Source of the DNA: Asterias amurensis
Lineage: Eukaryota; Echinodermata; Asteroidea; Forcipulatida; Asteriidae
Direction of reading: 5' to 3'
Length of the DNA: 64,000 nt
NCBI RefSeq assembly: GCF_032118995.1
Contig: NC_092656.1
Span: forward strand, 13,258,261 to 13,322,260
This document shows, piece after piece, positions 43,921-56,428 of the stretch. The notes beneath the pieces were generated by a model that worked only from the letters and a program-made list of their open reading frames with translations, did not search any database and was not told where the DNA came from. The position numbers and the translations under genes are program-made. Within the stretch, counting starts at the first letter, position 1. Every line of letters begins with the position of its first letter.

Positions 43921-44190
43921 TTAATGAAAAGCAGCTGTGAAAAAGTGGGCTTTGAGGGCCTCTTTGAATTTATGAATAGAGGACATGTTACGGATTTTAA
44001 GAGGCAGATTATTCCAAAGTAAAGGACCAGCATGAGAAAAAGACCTGTCACCCCAATTGTTGTGGGTTTGGGGAACAACCAATAATGACGACGCAGTGGA
44101 TGACATCTGGAAGGATTGTAAAGGGTAATTAATTAACAAGCACATGATAAAGGCCATGCTAATTAAAGGGCTTGACATTTACACTGTGTC
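43921..44190 (-). mobile_element. LINE 3' fragment (reverse transcriptase tail), second
   Basis: The minus strand reads LVVPQTHNNWGDRSFSHAGP, LLWNNLPLKIRNMSSIHKFK and EALKAHFF, the conserved C-terminal segment of CR1/L2/Jockey-type reverse transcriptases. It is 5'-truncated and distinct from the element at 42375. Confidence 0.78.
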
Positions 44191-44533
44191 AAATGGCAGA
44201 GGCCAGAAGTCTTGGTGTCTGGCCACTAAACATTTATGACCGGACAAATCATAATTATTAGAAGATTTGAACTAGCCTCCATAAACAGCCGTGAATCCTG
44301 GGCGTGATTGATGGTCAAGAAGTTCAAAGAAATAAAAAGTGCAGGGGTGATGGGTTCAAATACTGTCAATGGATTTGTATTCTACTGGAGTCAGAAAGAT
44401 ACATACTTGAATATAAAATATGTACATGATAGGTCATCACACATTGACCAGTGTAACAAGGCTACAATGGACCACAGGCCTGAGGCAAGTACATGTGGTG
44501 TCGGGCCACTAAAGTTTTGACCAGACAAGTCTG

Positions 44534-45067
44534 TTAAGGCCTTTTCACACGAGGAAAATAAGCAGGGGGTCCTTGGTCTTTAGAACACAACGTTGTTTAA
44601 TCCACATCGTGTGAAAGGTACCTCTGCTTAAATAGGCACGGGTCCCTGGTCTTTTTAAGACCAAGGTTCAGACCTCCGTCGTAAAAACACAACGTTGTGA
44701 AAATTATACCACGATCCTCCGTGTGTGCTGTGTGCATGGAAATTGCTTGCGTAACGAAGGACCCTGGTGTGGCTGGAGCTACCACACATGCGCGCAAGAA
44801 GAAACACATGGTGCAAGAAAATCAAGATGTTCGACCCTGTTATATTATAACGTTAAACCTTTGAGCGTGTGCACGACTCCTTCAAGAGAGCAAGTTTTCA
44901 ATGTTGACCTTGAGCACCACAAAAGACGAATGTTCTGAGACATGGGATGTTGGTTTCTGCGACGTGTGAAAGGTCCTGTTTGAGTTTGACCAACGTCCTT
45001 GGTCAAGACAACTGCCACCGGAGACCAAGGACCCTAGTTTGACTTTGTCGTGTGAAAAGGGCTTTAA
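44534..45067. mobile_element. MITE family G (TTAA-bounded)
   Basis: TTAAGGCCTTTTCACACG at the left and CGTGTGAAAAGGGCTTTAA at the right. Inside are repeated GGTCCTTGGTCTT words and AACACAACGTTGT. Noncoding, 534 bp. Confidence 0.82.
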
Positions 45068-45349
45068 CCTTGTTTTTATTTTTTATTTTTTTTTATGCAA
45101 GTCGCAAGACACACAAGGCCAGAAGGCCACTTCAAGGTGTGGGCTACAATTATTTTATTTTAGAGGCCGTTGCCACCTACTCCAAGGGCTGACACTGGGT
45201 TACCACTTTTACAGTTCATACGGATGTAGGATTGGGTATCATCAGTCCGAAGCCTAGCCATTAAAGCACAATACCTCACTGTGTAACATCTTGAGCAAAA
45301 AAATTTTTGTTTGAATATTGAGTAGGATTTGAAACTTTGCATGGTGGAG

Positions 45350-46045
45350 ATAAGATATAGAAGAGTTTGCGGTAACACCATGTAATAACAATCTCTAAAT
45401 GAGTTGGGGTGGTTCTGAAAAGAACCGTTGGGTTAACTCGACGTTTCGATCAGTATGCTCTGATCGTCTTCTGGAGAATGCTGGACTCTGATGCTGCATG
45501 CTGCTTAAGTACTAGGCGGTGGATCAGCGGTGATGCACGAAGGCGGGAAATGTAGGCGGGAAGTGAACTCGATGATGCGTGGTGAAACCTGTTGTGGGGC
45601 CTTGGGGGTTGTGTGGGGGGTGTGTGCTCACTGAACCGTGTCAGTAGGAACAAGCACAGGGGACAGTGAGGGTGTGGGGCCTAGGTGACTGAGGGTATAG
45701 ATGACCCAAAGCAGTCTAATAGTTGGGGCCTAGGGGGTGACCGTGGATATAGAAGATCCATTGGTCGGGAGAAGAGGGAGCCAGATGTCACTGATGTGGA
45801 AGCCGATGTCTTGGGGTACGGTGTCATGCTTGTGGATCTCGATGGCCTCTCTAATGCGTCTAGGGTGCCACGCCTGGATGGGAGCGATGATCTCAGCAGC
45901 ATGCAGCATCAGAGTCCAGCATTCTCCAGAAGACGATCAGAGCATACTGATCGAAACGTCGAGTTAACCCAACGGTTCTTTTCAGAACCACCCCAACTCA
46001 TTTAGAGATTGTTATTACATGGTGTTACCGCAAACTCTTCTATAT
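45350..46045 (-). mobile_element. Penelope-like retroelement remnant with inverted flanking repeats
   Basis: About 150-bp flanking repeats (near 45355-45507 and 45893-46043) lie in inverted orientation, as the terminal repeats of Penelope-like elements often do. Between them the minus strand keeps a short piece of the C-terminal endonuclease-side region. The element is a broken, heavily shortened fossil; the family call rests on this piece and the flanking repeats. Confidence 0.6.
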
Positions 46046-46659
46046 TTGAATATTGACTTTGAGTCTGATAAAATACATTTCATTCATTTCAACTGAGTAA
46101 TGACATAATGCAGACTAACAATGTACACATGTCTACTTGGACCTCTTACATTGTATCTGTGGTCATTTCTTTAGCACTTGCTTAAATTTAAAAAGGATTA
46201 TCTTGCATCCTGGGTCAGGAAGGTTTTCCTTATTTGGATTCTGGTGTAAAAGAATCCCGGTTTGTAACCAATTTGAGCCCCAAAACTGGCCACAAGCTCT
46301 GTGGTACTATTATGGGTTTTCCCCCAATTCAAGCCCTGAAAAGACCGATCCATTAAGCTCCGCCCCATTGCGTATTGACCAATCACAACGCAACGAAGGT
46401 CCGACAAATAAGGTCCAACATGCCTGCGCGTATGCTTGGCGCACGCGGCAGATTGTGCAGAATAGCATTGGAGAGGCTCACGTGTTCTTGCACACATGTG
46501 TCGTGGGAGCTACAATGTAGGAAGAGACACCGATGCCTGCGGCACACCACCATATCATTTCAGTTTCGTTTCGGCCTATTATTTATTCTGGTTGTGAAGC
46601 CAAGGATTCAAGATATTAGCCCTGAACCCCATGGAGAGATGGCAAGAAAGGAAGTTTTA

Positions 46660-46850
46660 GTTTCAGATGTGGGTGGGAGGCAAACCCCTTTGAATTTTTT
46701 TTTGGGAAAACCCACTCCGTCAGTAATGGACTGAAACCCAAATCATCACCTAGTGTCACAGTTACTTTGTTTGGACTCGAACCAGGGTCCTAGGTACAGT
46801 GGAAGGTGAGGCACCACAGCACAGTGCCAACCCAACCATCAATCAACATC
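46660..46850 (-). mobile_element. tRNA-derived SINE fragment
   Basis: The reverse complement has a B box GGTTCGAGTCC near 46780. Upstream is GGCACTGTGCTGTGGTGCC, and downstream GACACTAGGTGATGATTTGG and GGGTTTTCCC. No complete tRNA fold. The limits are approximate. Confidence 0.55.
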
Positions 46851-46882
46851 AGCCCCATCCATAAAGAAGGTGCATGATGTTA

Positions 46883-47034
46883 TAGACCTTTTCGCAAATA
46901 CAGGGGCACGCGCGTAAAGCTTGGAATTAGGTGCATTGTGGTCTTGCTGGTATCCAAATTTGATCCATATATATCACAGAATGCACCTCATTCAACAGTC
47001 TGCGCTTGCGCATTGGTATTTGCGATAAGGTCTA
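46883..47034 (-). mobile_element. MITE family D, copy 3 (TA-flanked)
   Basis: Between TA dinucleotides: GACCTTTTCGCAAATAC at the left and GTATTTGCGATAAGGTC at the right; reverse of copies 1 and 2. Confidence 0.9.
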
Positions 47035-47621
47035 TGTTATTGTTCCCTTATTCTGCATCAAAATATGCACTCTCCAGGTTGATGCCAAAGTTACTACACT
47101 GTAGCCCCATACGCCAATGCGCGGTCATACTCCAATGGCGAATTCTATGAGGTTCGCTCCGCTAGTATTGCTCCACAGGAGACGACAGTGGAACGACCTT
47201 TATACCCTGGACTCCGTCGCGTTGCCTGCAACAGAGGAGTCCAACCTGGGCTAGCCATTATAATCAATCATGCATCAATCGATTGTACAACTCGACTCCC
47301 AACTCTGATTGAGTTATCATATTACTTACTTAAAATTTTTACATGAATAGGTACGCCTAACTGTACAGTAGTGTTAATATTATATATTATTATTTATATC
47401 AGGCTTCCAAAGGCAAAAATATATCAGCGTATCTTGATTGCTTTCGAAAAAAATACGGATGACAGCATTATTGTTTCAGTAAAAGTTCCCGGATGGAGCA
47501 TGCTTCAATATTGCTCCTTCCGGGCATGTTAACAAGTTTCGCTGGTTCCCATATAGTCAAGAGCGCACGCTCACTGTTATTTTAAACCAGTGAACGGAGC
47601 TGCACATGATAATCAACAACA

Positions 47622-47790
47622 ATGGCTGCTTCTACTCGCAGCCCAACATTCGCTTCCGTTTCCGGTGAGAATTTTGAAGAACTTTTGAAGAACAAAGACG
47701 CAGAAAACACCTTGAAGGCTACAAAACAAGCAATACATGTTCTGAGAGCTTACCTGCGGAAACAAAATCTTCCAACGAATTTTGAAACTT
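47622..47790 (+). pseudogene. Crypton-type tyrosine recombinase, N-terminal fragment
   Basis: An ATG opens MAASTRSPTFASVSGENFEE, then NKDAENTLKATKQAIHVLRA and YLRKQNLPTNFET. This resembles the N-terminal SAM-like domain of Crypton/DUF3504 proteins (KCTD1-, QRICH1- and ZMYM-related), which has an E-N-T-x-x-A-T-K motif before a Tyr-rich helix. The reading frame is broken off right after NFET by the foldback at 47788-47923, and no catalytic domain follows. Upstream TATA or introns were not identified. Confidence 0.55.
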
Positions 47791-47923
47791 GGATGTGGTT
47801 TTTTTCGGGGGATACAAGAATATATTGAACTCGCTATGACAATATTGCACTCGGTCATCCAACCAGGCAATATTGTCATAGCTCGTGCAATATATTCTTG
47901 TATTCCCCTCAAAAGCCATCCAA
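47788..47923. mobile_element. Foldback MITE interrupting the Crypton fragment
   Basis: Arms with ATACAAGAATATATTG and GCTATGACAATATTGC at the left are matched in reverse at the right. The outer ends read TTGGATG and CCATCCAA. Confidence 0.85.
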
Positions 47924-49442
47924 TATTGGAGTAATTGCAGAATACCCCGCAGCCCGAATGTACCTTTTTTTTACCAAGTGGAGGCGCGGAGTCGTGGTGC
48001 GGGTAATGACCGGTAGAGGGCGTTTTTAGAAAGACAGGCACCACTACATGTGGTCAAGATAATTTTGGAGAGTTGGGGAAGGTGGAGTCGCGGAGTCGTG
48101 GTTCGGGCAATGGCCGGTAGAGGGCATTTTAGAAAGACGGGCATACCACTACAATCAATCAATCAATCAATCAACTACATGAGGTCAAGATAATTTTGGA
48201 GAGTCGGGGAAGGTGGAGGCGCGGAGTCGCGGAGACGTGGTGCGGCAATGGCCGATAGAGAGCGTATTTAGAAAGACGGGCATATCATTGCACGTGGTGA
48301 AGATAATTTTGGAGAGTCGGGGAAGGTGGAGGCATGGAGTCGCAGAGACGTGGTGCGTGCAATGGCCGATAGAGGGCGTTTTCAGAAAGACAGGCATACC
48401 ACTACAAGTGGTCAAGATTGTGGAGAGTCGGGGAAGTGGAGGCGCAGAGTCGCGGAGTCGTGGTGTGGGCAATGACCGGTAGAGGGCGTTTTTAGAAAGA
48501 CGGGCATACCACTACATGGAGAGTACATAATTTTGGAGAGTTGGGGAAGGTGGAGGCACGGAGTCGCGGAGACGTTGTGCGGGCAATGGCCGATAGAGGG
48601 CGTTTTTAGAAAGACGGGCATAGCAGCATTACACGTGGTCAAGATAATTTTTGGAGAGTCGGGGAAGGTGGAGGCGCCGAGTCGCGGAGACGTGGTGCGG
48701 GCAATGGCCGATAGAGGGCGTTTTTAGAAAGACAAGCTTTCTGGACTTTCTTCCCTTTTTAAAATAATCTTTGAATGGGGAACATTTGCATAGCGGCAAG
48801 AATATAAAATAAATGGAATTCAGGCTTTCTTTCCCTTTTAAAAATAATCCTTGAATTGGGAACATTTCCATGGCGGTAATAAATATTAAGTAAATGGAAT
48901 TCGGACTTTCTTTCCCTTTTTAAAATAATCTTTGAATGGGGAACATTTGCATAGCGGCAAGAATATACAATAAATGGAATTCGGGCTTTCTTTCCCTTTT
49001 AAAAATAATCCTTGAATGGGGAACATTTCCATAGCGGTAATAATATTAAGTAAATTGAATTTGGGCTTTCTTTCCCTTTTTAAAATAATCCTTGATTGAA
49101 TGGGGAACATTTGCATAGCGGCAAGAATATAATAACGGAATTCGGGCTTTCTTTCCCTTTTGAAAAATGGGGATGGCAGCATTCGGTCCCCCAGTGGGAA
49201 ATGAACACACACCGCCAAGCAAACACCCGGAAGTGATACAATTTAGTTTGATAGCACCCTCAAACGGTCAAAAATATCACAATGATATGATACTACGCAT
49301 TGTAACACACTGGGACGACTGCGACTCCGCGACTCCGTCCCTCCGCGCGGGGAAATACATTGTGACAGCGACTCCACGCCTCCGCAAGAAAAAAGGTACC
49401 TCGGGGGTGCGGGGTATTCTGCAATTGTGCCCCAATATTATA
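47922..49442. mobile_element. TIR element enclosing two satellites
   Basis: AATATTGGAGTAATTGCAGA at the left pairs with the reverse complement of the right end (AATTGCAGAATACCCCGCA is shared), over about 65 bp including GGTACCTTTTTT and a GGAGGCG..GGAGTCG block. Two arrays fill the interior: about seven units of 115 bp (47975-48735; GGTGGAGGCGCGGAGTCGCG, GGCCGATAGAGGGCG) and about five units of 80 bp (48736-49165; CTTTCTTTCCCTTTT, GGGGAACATTTGCATAGCGG). No open gene. Confidence 0.7.
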
Positions 49443-50274
49443 TAAATATTATGTAACCCTCCTCCTAGCCCCCGACGGCGAAGCCGAAGGTTACATTACA
49501 ACACAGGTTCGAAAACGAACAGGGCGAAATAACCAATTACATAACATTGAAAAAAAATTAAAATCTCAGATAAGAAAACACTTTAAGTTTAACATACCAT
49601 GGAGGCAGAAACAGACCCCTTACAAATAATTTTGTTTTTATTTAACTCACCCTAAATAATTTCAAACGATCAATCCAACAGAGAAGACAACAGCGCCATC
49701 CACGAAGAGATTCATCCAACCAATCCCAGGAAAGGCAACAAAAACATGAAAATAACAATATCAGAAAAGAAAAATCAGTCCCACTATTAGTATTACTATT
49801 ATTAGTATTTGTATTACCACAAAATAAGAAATACACAACTTCAGGCCATTCGGAAATGGTGACATTTGTATGATACTGTCTACTTACTTATTATTTTAAC
49901 CTTCATTTTGGATCAATCGTGAGTCCAGTTGCAAGCAGCATTTGTGGGTATTTTGTAAAACAAAAGTTCTTGATCCGCTATACTACTGTGTACATTCGAA
50001 TGCATGACAGAAAACCGCCAAGGGAGTCCGACTATAATAGCTTTGCGGTTTATCGAATGTTTGTGAAGAATGACAAAGTCGGGTAATAAAGAATCGAATT
50101 TATGTTAAGAGTCGATTAACTCACTCGGCAATCGGGTATCAAACAATGAATAATGAGTTTTAGTTGAACCAGAAACGTCCGAAAATGGAGTTTCATGGGC
50201 ATTATACAACAAGGGAGCTTTACACGACGCCCTGGTGTGTTTTTATTTTCACGACAATGAACCCCCTCCCTCAA

Positions 50275-50345
50275 AAAAATAAATAAAATAATATAAATAA
50301 TAATAATATTAATAATAATAATAATAAAAGTAAAACAAAAAACAA
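50275..50345. repeat. AT-rich (ATAATA)n low-complexity run
   Basis: AAT/ATA triplet run. A C homopolymer of about 22 bases follows at 50449-50470, and a G-rich run lies at 50984-51004. Nothing gene-like was seen between 49.5 and 51.9 kb. Confidence 0.85.
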
Positions 50346-52019
50346 AAAGTACAAAATTTACATGACGAAGACCGCTGAAAATGGGCTCGTAATTAATTGT
50401 TGTGTATTTTAAGGTAGGTGAGATGCGATTATTGTTTTAATTGACAACCCCCCCCCCCCCCCCCCCCCCTCAACGCACCCTATGTAGTGTCCTCTGATTA
50501 CCCCGTTTCATAGTTTCGGTCGTGGTATTTCTTTGTTAACTTGTTACTCTAGTGTTTTATATAAAACTAAGCATGTAAAACTTGTGTGGCGTCAATGAAA
50601 ATTTAAATTTTAACAAAACAGATGATAAAAGTAGGCCTATGCGAGGCGAGCAGCTCCGCCGTTCCTATGTTAACCAAAACATTGTGTTGTGTTGAATTTT
50701 TCTTGTATATTATTCTTGTGTTATTTGCATGAGGGAAATTTAGAAAATAAAATCATAATTTGTATAACGTGAGAATGGAGTAAGAAAGTGTTCATTCAGC
50801 AAGTTTTTGAGAAGTGCGCCCTCTAAGTTCAGGCTGTTACTGCCTCACTCAAAGACCAGTGTCCTACTATTTATTATCACAAATAGAAACCAATGTCAAT
50901 CTCCATGTGGGCTTAGGCCTACTGTGTAACATGAGTTTCCTTTAATTATTCAGTGTATGTAAAGTGCTTATTGTGGGAATGCGTGGGGGGGCGGGGGGGG
51001 GGGGGTTCTTTCCGATTACAGATTAAAGAGTGAAAAAACACTCGTTTTGTCCGCCATACCACTCTTGCAAAGAGCCATAAAATGGCGGACAACTCTGTTT
51101 TAGAGTGAAAGACGGGTACGCTATTTTCACTCCAACTCTGTTGTGAAGTTCGCCTAGCCCTTTATAATCATAGAGTGATTGTTTCACACCTGCATTCAGG
51201 CGAAGACAATATTCATCATAGAACCAACATGGCGCTCAGTATAATAATATACATTTTTTAAATTGAAGTTATTAATTCTGAGCCCCATTTTTTGCGAGTT
51301 CATAATTATTTATTTTTAGCAACAGAGGGCGCACATCCTCAACAGGCGAAAACGGCGAGATGATTCTAGTCTCGAAAAGAAACAATTGGGATCACGGAGA
51401 AAATAATTATCTCTATTTGTTCCTTCCATGATAGGATTGAATCATGGGTGGGATTTATAATTTATAATTTCAATAGTCTCAAGTCTTAAAAAGTGACACC
51501 ATTAAGTAGAATTCACTGAAAGTTGTCAAGACTAGCGCCTCGCAAACAAGAGCCCTAGTAGGGACATGTGAAAACTATTCCTCATCAAGTCCCTATATTG
51601 AAATACATTATTAGAGCAACAATAAGTGCCTTCCTCTCACGAGCTCAATGGTTAACCACTACTCACTCATCCCATGGATCAAAGAATTAGATTTTTTAAA
51701 TCTAATTTTTCCTCCATGCTCATCAATGTTTTCCTCTGTCGCCCGCCCCTAATGTGTTGCATGTAAAATAATGGGATAGAACACTCACTATGGGGTCAAA
51801 GAAGGTTGTTTTCTACCTTCAAAAGGATGTTACATTAATGACCCAAAGTTTACGTCCCCCTAGAAAAGTCATGTGGACCCCTTATTGCCCCTTGCGGTAC
51901 CACTAAAACATCATGGGTTTGCGGCGAGTGGGTTGTGGTATCGATACCCCAGCACTTTCCAATTTCCCGTCTCCAATCATCAATTAACCGGTTAACCGAA
52001 TAACGCCAAACAACTCAGT

Positions 52020-52393
52020 CTGGACCCCAGACGTCACACCTACAGCGTATGGATAGTACCTTGACGTGGATTTGGGGATGCCGACTTCAATTCCATTTAT
52101 AGCGATAGACGATGACATCATCGTAAACCCCTGTACAGAAAAAAATCATAACAGAGAAAAAACAAGAGTGCTCCTCCTTCGACCTCGCGCCTTAGCCGCC
52201 CTGCTGCTGCCTGCCGTTCTCTATTTGCTGCATGTATGAGGCACGCACATGGGTTTGGTACTGTCTGTCTGGATTTTGTCTGCTCGAAAACATCGTCTGA
52301 GTTAGATTGAATACAATCCGTACAGCCGGACTTCGTCTGATTTCGCCATTTTCTGAGGACCGAAGACAAACTCTAGTTGTTGCTTGCAGAAGG
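52020..52393 (+). promoter_or_regulatory. Presumed promoter and 5' UTR of the MAP1-type gene
   Basis: GC-richer than the neighbourhood. Contains TGACATCATCG and GACGTCAC elements. No clear TATA box; transcription start unknown. Confidence 0.35.
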
Positions 52394-52538
52394 ATGGATA
52401 ACGGGCAACAAGATGGGGTTGGTTCGGAGTCGATTGCTCGGTCATTTTCACCCGATATCTCGCATTATTTGCTGATTGTTGTGGGCGAACCACTGAGTGA
52501 GGAATATGTGAACCAGTCGCTAGCGGATGTAGAGAAAG
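52394..52538 (+). CDS. First coding exon of a MAP1/futsch-type microtubule-associated protein
   Basis: The ATG at 52394 opens MDNGQQDGVGSESIARSFSP and continues with HYLLIVVGEPLSEEYVNQSL and ADVEKG, with a GTAAAT donor at 52539 (phase 1, split Gly). MAP1A/B/S and Drosophila futsch start with a variable segment followed by a motif of the form YLLVVVGE-x-x-(S/T)EEH and a helix ending in a Gly, so the match is in both motif and position. MAP1 proteins bind and stabilise microtubules, and their N-terminal part has a metallo-beta-lactamase-like fold. No other exon was found in the remaining 11.4 kb, so that stretch is probably intron 1. The upstream frame is open without another ATG to about 52300. 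Confidence 0.68.
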
Positions 52539-53530
52539 GTAAATACGAATTTTGCAAAAAGGGTCCTCGTTTTCCCCCTGTGCTGTTAATAGTGGAAGTG
52601 AAATGTTTGTATTGGTTTTGTTTTTTGTCGGCAACATTTTCTGTAGACTTTATTGTGATCATTAAACAATAGTTGTTTGTTTTAATTAAATTAATTTCAT
52701 TTGTTTTGATAACAAAAATTAAAGGTTGTTTTTAAAACTAGGTTAAGTATTGATTGTAATTTCTACCATTTTTTTTTTTTTGTAACCCCCTTTTGATATT
52801 TCAAAATTCAATGTCAGATGTATTGATTGTGGAATTATCAAAAACAAATCGCTGTACAATTTGTTTTCTCATGGTACTGTTCTGATCATCAAATGTCATT
52901 ACTATTTTGAAAGTATTCTGATTTTTGAAGAGCAATCAAAGCAATGGGTGAATTACTAATTAATTTTTGACAGAAAATGGAGTTGTTTGGGACAATGTAC
53001 TTTTTAAGTTTTATTGTTTCAAAATATTGTGTGTGAGAATAATCATGATTATCATCACTGGAACTGTAGTAACGGTACCCCACTATTAATATTAATTTAA
53101 AGTGGAACCAATAACATTCTGTGGCCAAATTAGTTGCGATAACATTCCCCTTCTCCCGGATGGCGGAGTCGTCGGGAGGAGGGTTCATTTGCCCAACTAT
53201 GGCCAAATCAACGCATAGAAGAAATGAAACACATCTAGGGCCTATATAAATTAAAAGTACAAGCCTTTTTGAGGTATGACAGACGTAATACGCGCGCATA
53301 TTACGCCGCGACTGATGCCACGCTCACCATGTTGGTGGTCATTAGGTTTAAGTGTAAACGCTGCGTCGCCTATAATGCGCACTTCACTGAATAACATACA
53401 ATCTATTTCTATGGTCAATACGCACAAATTTACCACAACTTTACAGTGTTGTAGTAATTGTGTCCACCGTATCTCAAAAAGGCTAAATGAAAATTGCTTT
53501 AAAAAAAAAATAAACAATGGATGTAGGCAG

Positions 53531-53904
53531 TTAAAGCCATTATACACTTTCGGTAAACAGTATTGTCCAAGTCCCACACTTCGTGTATCACAACTTATAT
53601 ATAAAATAACAATCCTGTGGAAATTTAGGCTCAATCGGACATCGGAGTCGGGAGAAAATAACGGGAAAACCCACTCCTGTTTTCGCGCGTTTCACCGTGT
53701 CATGACATGTGTTTATAACAAATCCGTAATTCTCGTTAACGAGAATTTATATTGTTTTACCGTTTTCTCAAAAAGTAAAGCATTTCATGGACTAATATTT
53801 CAAGAGAAGTCTTTCACCATTACCTTCTGTAAACCCTGTAAATTATTTGTAAATCTGTGAACTTTTTTCTTTTTTTCTGTACTGAAAGGGTCCAATGGCT
53901 TTAA
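53531..53904 (-). mobile_element. MITE family B, copy 5
   Basis: TTAAAGCCATTATACACTTT to GGTCCAATGGCTTTAA. The interior is reversed. It shares its right TTAA (53901-53904) with the next element. Confidence 0.9.
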
Positions 53905-54290
53905 AGGAACACGTTGCCTTGGATCGGACGAGTTGGTCAAAACAAAAGCGTTTGTAACCGTTTTTTTATAAAATGCATATGGTTGGAAAGATGTTTTAAA
54001 AGTAGAATACAATGATCCACACAAGTTTGCCTCGAAATTGCGTGGTTTTCCTTCTACTGTGCGAACTAACATGGTCGGCCATTTATGGGAGTCAAAATTT
54101 TGACCCCCCATAAATGGCCGACGTGTTAGTCGACGAGGTAAAAGGAAAACCACGCAATTTCGAGGCATGTTGTGTGGATCATTGTATTCTACTTTACAAC
54201 ATCTTTCTACCCATATGCATTTTATAAAAAACGGTTACAAACGCTTTTCAAAGACCAACTCGACCGATCCAAGGCAACGTGTTCCTTTAA
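53901..54290. mobile_element. MITE family C, copy 2 (full length)
   Basis: TTAAAGGAACACGTTGCCTT to AAGGCAACGTGTTCCTTTAA. Long imperfect arms meet at a central palindrome, GGTCGGCCATTTATGGG with its complement. Confidence 0.93.
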
Positions 54291-54826
54291 CAATGTTGTG
54301 TTTTCAGTATGTTTGCCACGTTTTGGTCTACACTACAAAAAGTACAATGCCATGTACCTGTTGCAAGACAAGTCCATCTTCATTTATCTTGACATCAAAA
54401 AAGCAGTCCTACAAAAATACTAGGCCTACGTCATAGTAAAGCATCGATCACGTACAGTTGTTGTAGCCAGCATCAGACAGGAAAGTAGAATTTGGCTGAC
54501 TGCCTGTGGTTAGCTAGAAACTTCCCCCTTACTCAACCGCAAGGGTGTGTGATTGACCGTCTTCTCCAGTGGAGAGCTGTGACATCAGCGGAAAATCAGA
54601 TTTTCAAGAGTGATGTTGGCAAAATCCTACTGCCGCATGCAAAAGCTACAACGTACCAGTTTGTGCAAACATATCATAATTTTGCTAACTGTTTCATCCT
54701 TGTCGGTACTTCTTGTTTTTTTAGAAAACCTATTATAATTTTAAGTTCTAGAGGCAATAGCCTAACTCGGTATTGTCTAATTCGGTCATTTGTGTACTAA
54801 ATACTTATCCTAAATACCCAACTCCA

Positions 54827-55074
54827 GGGCTCATTTTCATAGAGCTGCTTAGTATAAAAATTTGCTTAGCACGAAATTTCTTCCTTGATAAAACAGGAAT
54901 ACCAACCAAATTTCCACGTGATTTTCAGGATAAGCAAACAACAGCTGAGTACCAGTAACAAGCATAAATGCAACAAATGGAAATTTGGTTGGTATTTGGT
55001 AATCCTTTTTTTATCAAGGACGAAATTTCATGCTTAGCAAATTTTTGTGTTTAGCAGCTCTTTGACTTGGACCC
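54827..55074. mobile_element. MITE family F, copy 2
   Basis: GGGCTCATTTTCATAGAGCT at the left and AGCTCTTTGACTTGGACCC at the right. Inner arms share AAATTTGCTTAGC and CCAACCAAATTTCC. Confidence 0.75.
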
Positions 55075-55589
55075 GATTGGTATGAGCCTAAATGTTTGGC
55101 TCGAAAATTTATATTTGAAATTCAGAACATCTGGGGATTGCTCATTGTAGAAACAGTGTTGACGATAACTTTCACTGTGTCAGTTGTTTACCATCCATTC
55201 CTTTGGTGGCCACTGGCCAGACAAAATAGCTGTGACAAAGACTTCATCTACAACATTAATGTCAACTACCGTACTTTTTGTTGCTTGACATTTTCTGTGT
55301 GTGCACGTGGTCTTTTGTTATATCCTACATGTAGGGCTTACATGTACCTACATATATGTAGAAGCTTACAATGTATGTAAGCCTACTGTACTGAGGCTGT
55401 ATTTTTTAAGTGAAACAACACATGCCAAAGTGAATGTCAAAACCAGTCAACCGAGCATTAGCTGTGTTGTGCATTGACAAGGCCCACTGTGGAAGAAATA
55501 CGTACAAGTTAAAATATATGCTGTAGAATCATTCTAGACTTATTACAAGTAGTTTGAACTGGGATCGGAAATGTAACACTTTTAGATAA

Positions 55590-55590
55590 A

Positions 55591-55642
<52 letters not shown>
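55590..55642. repeat. (CAA)n microsatellite
   Basis: About 17 CAA triplets in a row. Confidence 0.97.
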
Positions 55643-55643
<1 letters not shown>

Positions 55644-56428
55644 TGATTTTGGTATCTGTAGTGCTCAGGAACCTGTTCCAAAAAAAGTTCCTTTAAAAAA
55701 CCACAGGGGTTAGCATTTCACTTGCCATCAATTTAACATTTGCCTCTTGAAATGTGGATCCCTCAATTTCAGACGCTTTTTTATAAGCCAGCACAATTTC
55801 CCTTCATCCCTGTAATTATCTGTCTACATTCATTTTAATTTCCAAAATAAACGTTCTGTGAGGCAAACGATTTTGCATGGGGGTGTTCATTGTACCATAG
55901 AGCAGGGGCGAGAAATTGTACTGTGTACATGTACAACAGTTTTTTCATTTGAAACACACAAATTGGGAATCATAAATTTGAAACGTCACAATTTGGGAAG
56001 TGTGTTTCTTTTTTAATTTGCCAGTCAATTTTAATTAATGATGAAATAAAGTACAATACGTACAATTGTATGATTACTCTTGAAAAGGCAGCTAAAAATG
56101 TCTGAACACTCACAAAAAATAATATCCACATAAAAAAATATTGCATTAGAATGACAATGGAACGAACAGTCGATGATGTGTTTTAAATTCATAGAAATAG
56201 TGAATCATGCACTTTACAATGTACAATGTATGTGATCTGGGTACAATGCCTGTCAGTTATGTGTTGTTGTGTCTATGGAGTCCAGGGACATTTGATCCAG
56301 CAAAGAATAACATGCCACCCTGCCCTACAAATAATTGATTTGTACACTGTGGTGGCTGTATCCACTGTAAAGATTCATATTTATATGGGACCCTAGACTA
56401 CTTCCCGTCTGAATCATGGAATGTGTGG

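Noticed and set aside
47613-48871. Small frames on both strands in the GC-rich array
   Set aside because: They are repeats of the 115-bp and 80-bp satellite units.
52307-52672. Longer reading of the MAP1-type exon to 52672
   Set aside because: Reads through a good GTAAAT donor at 52539 into intron sequence; the upstream extension has no ATG.
53276-53860. 194-codon frame on the plus strand
   Set aside because: Most of it lies across MITE B copy 5, with no splice or family signal.
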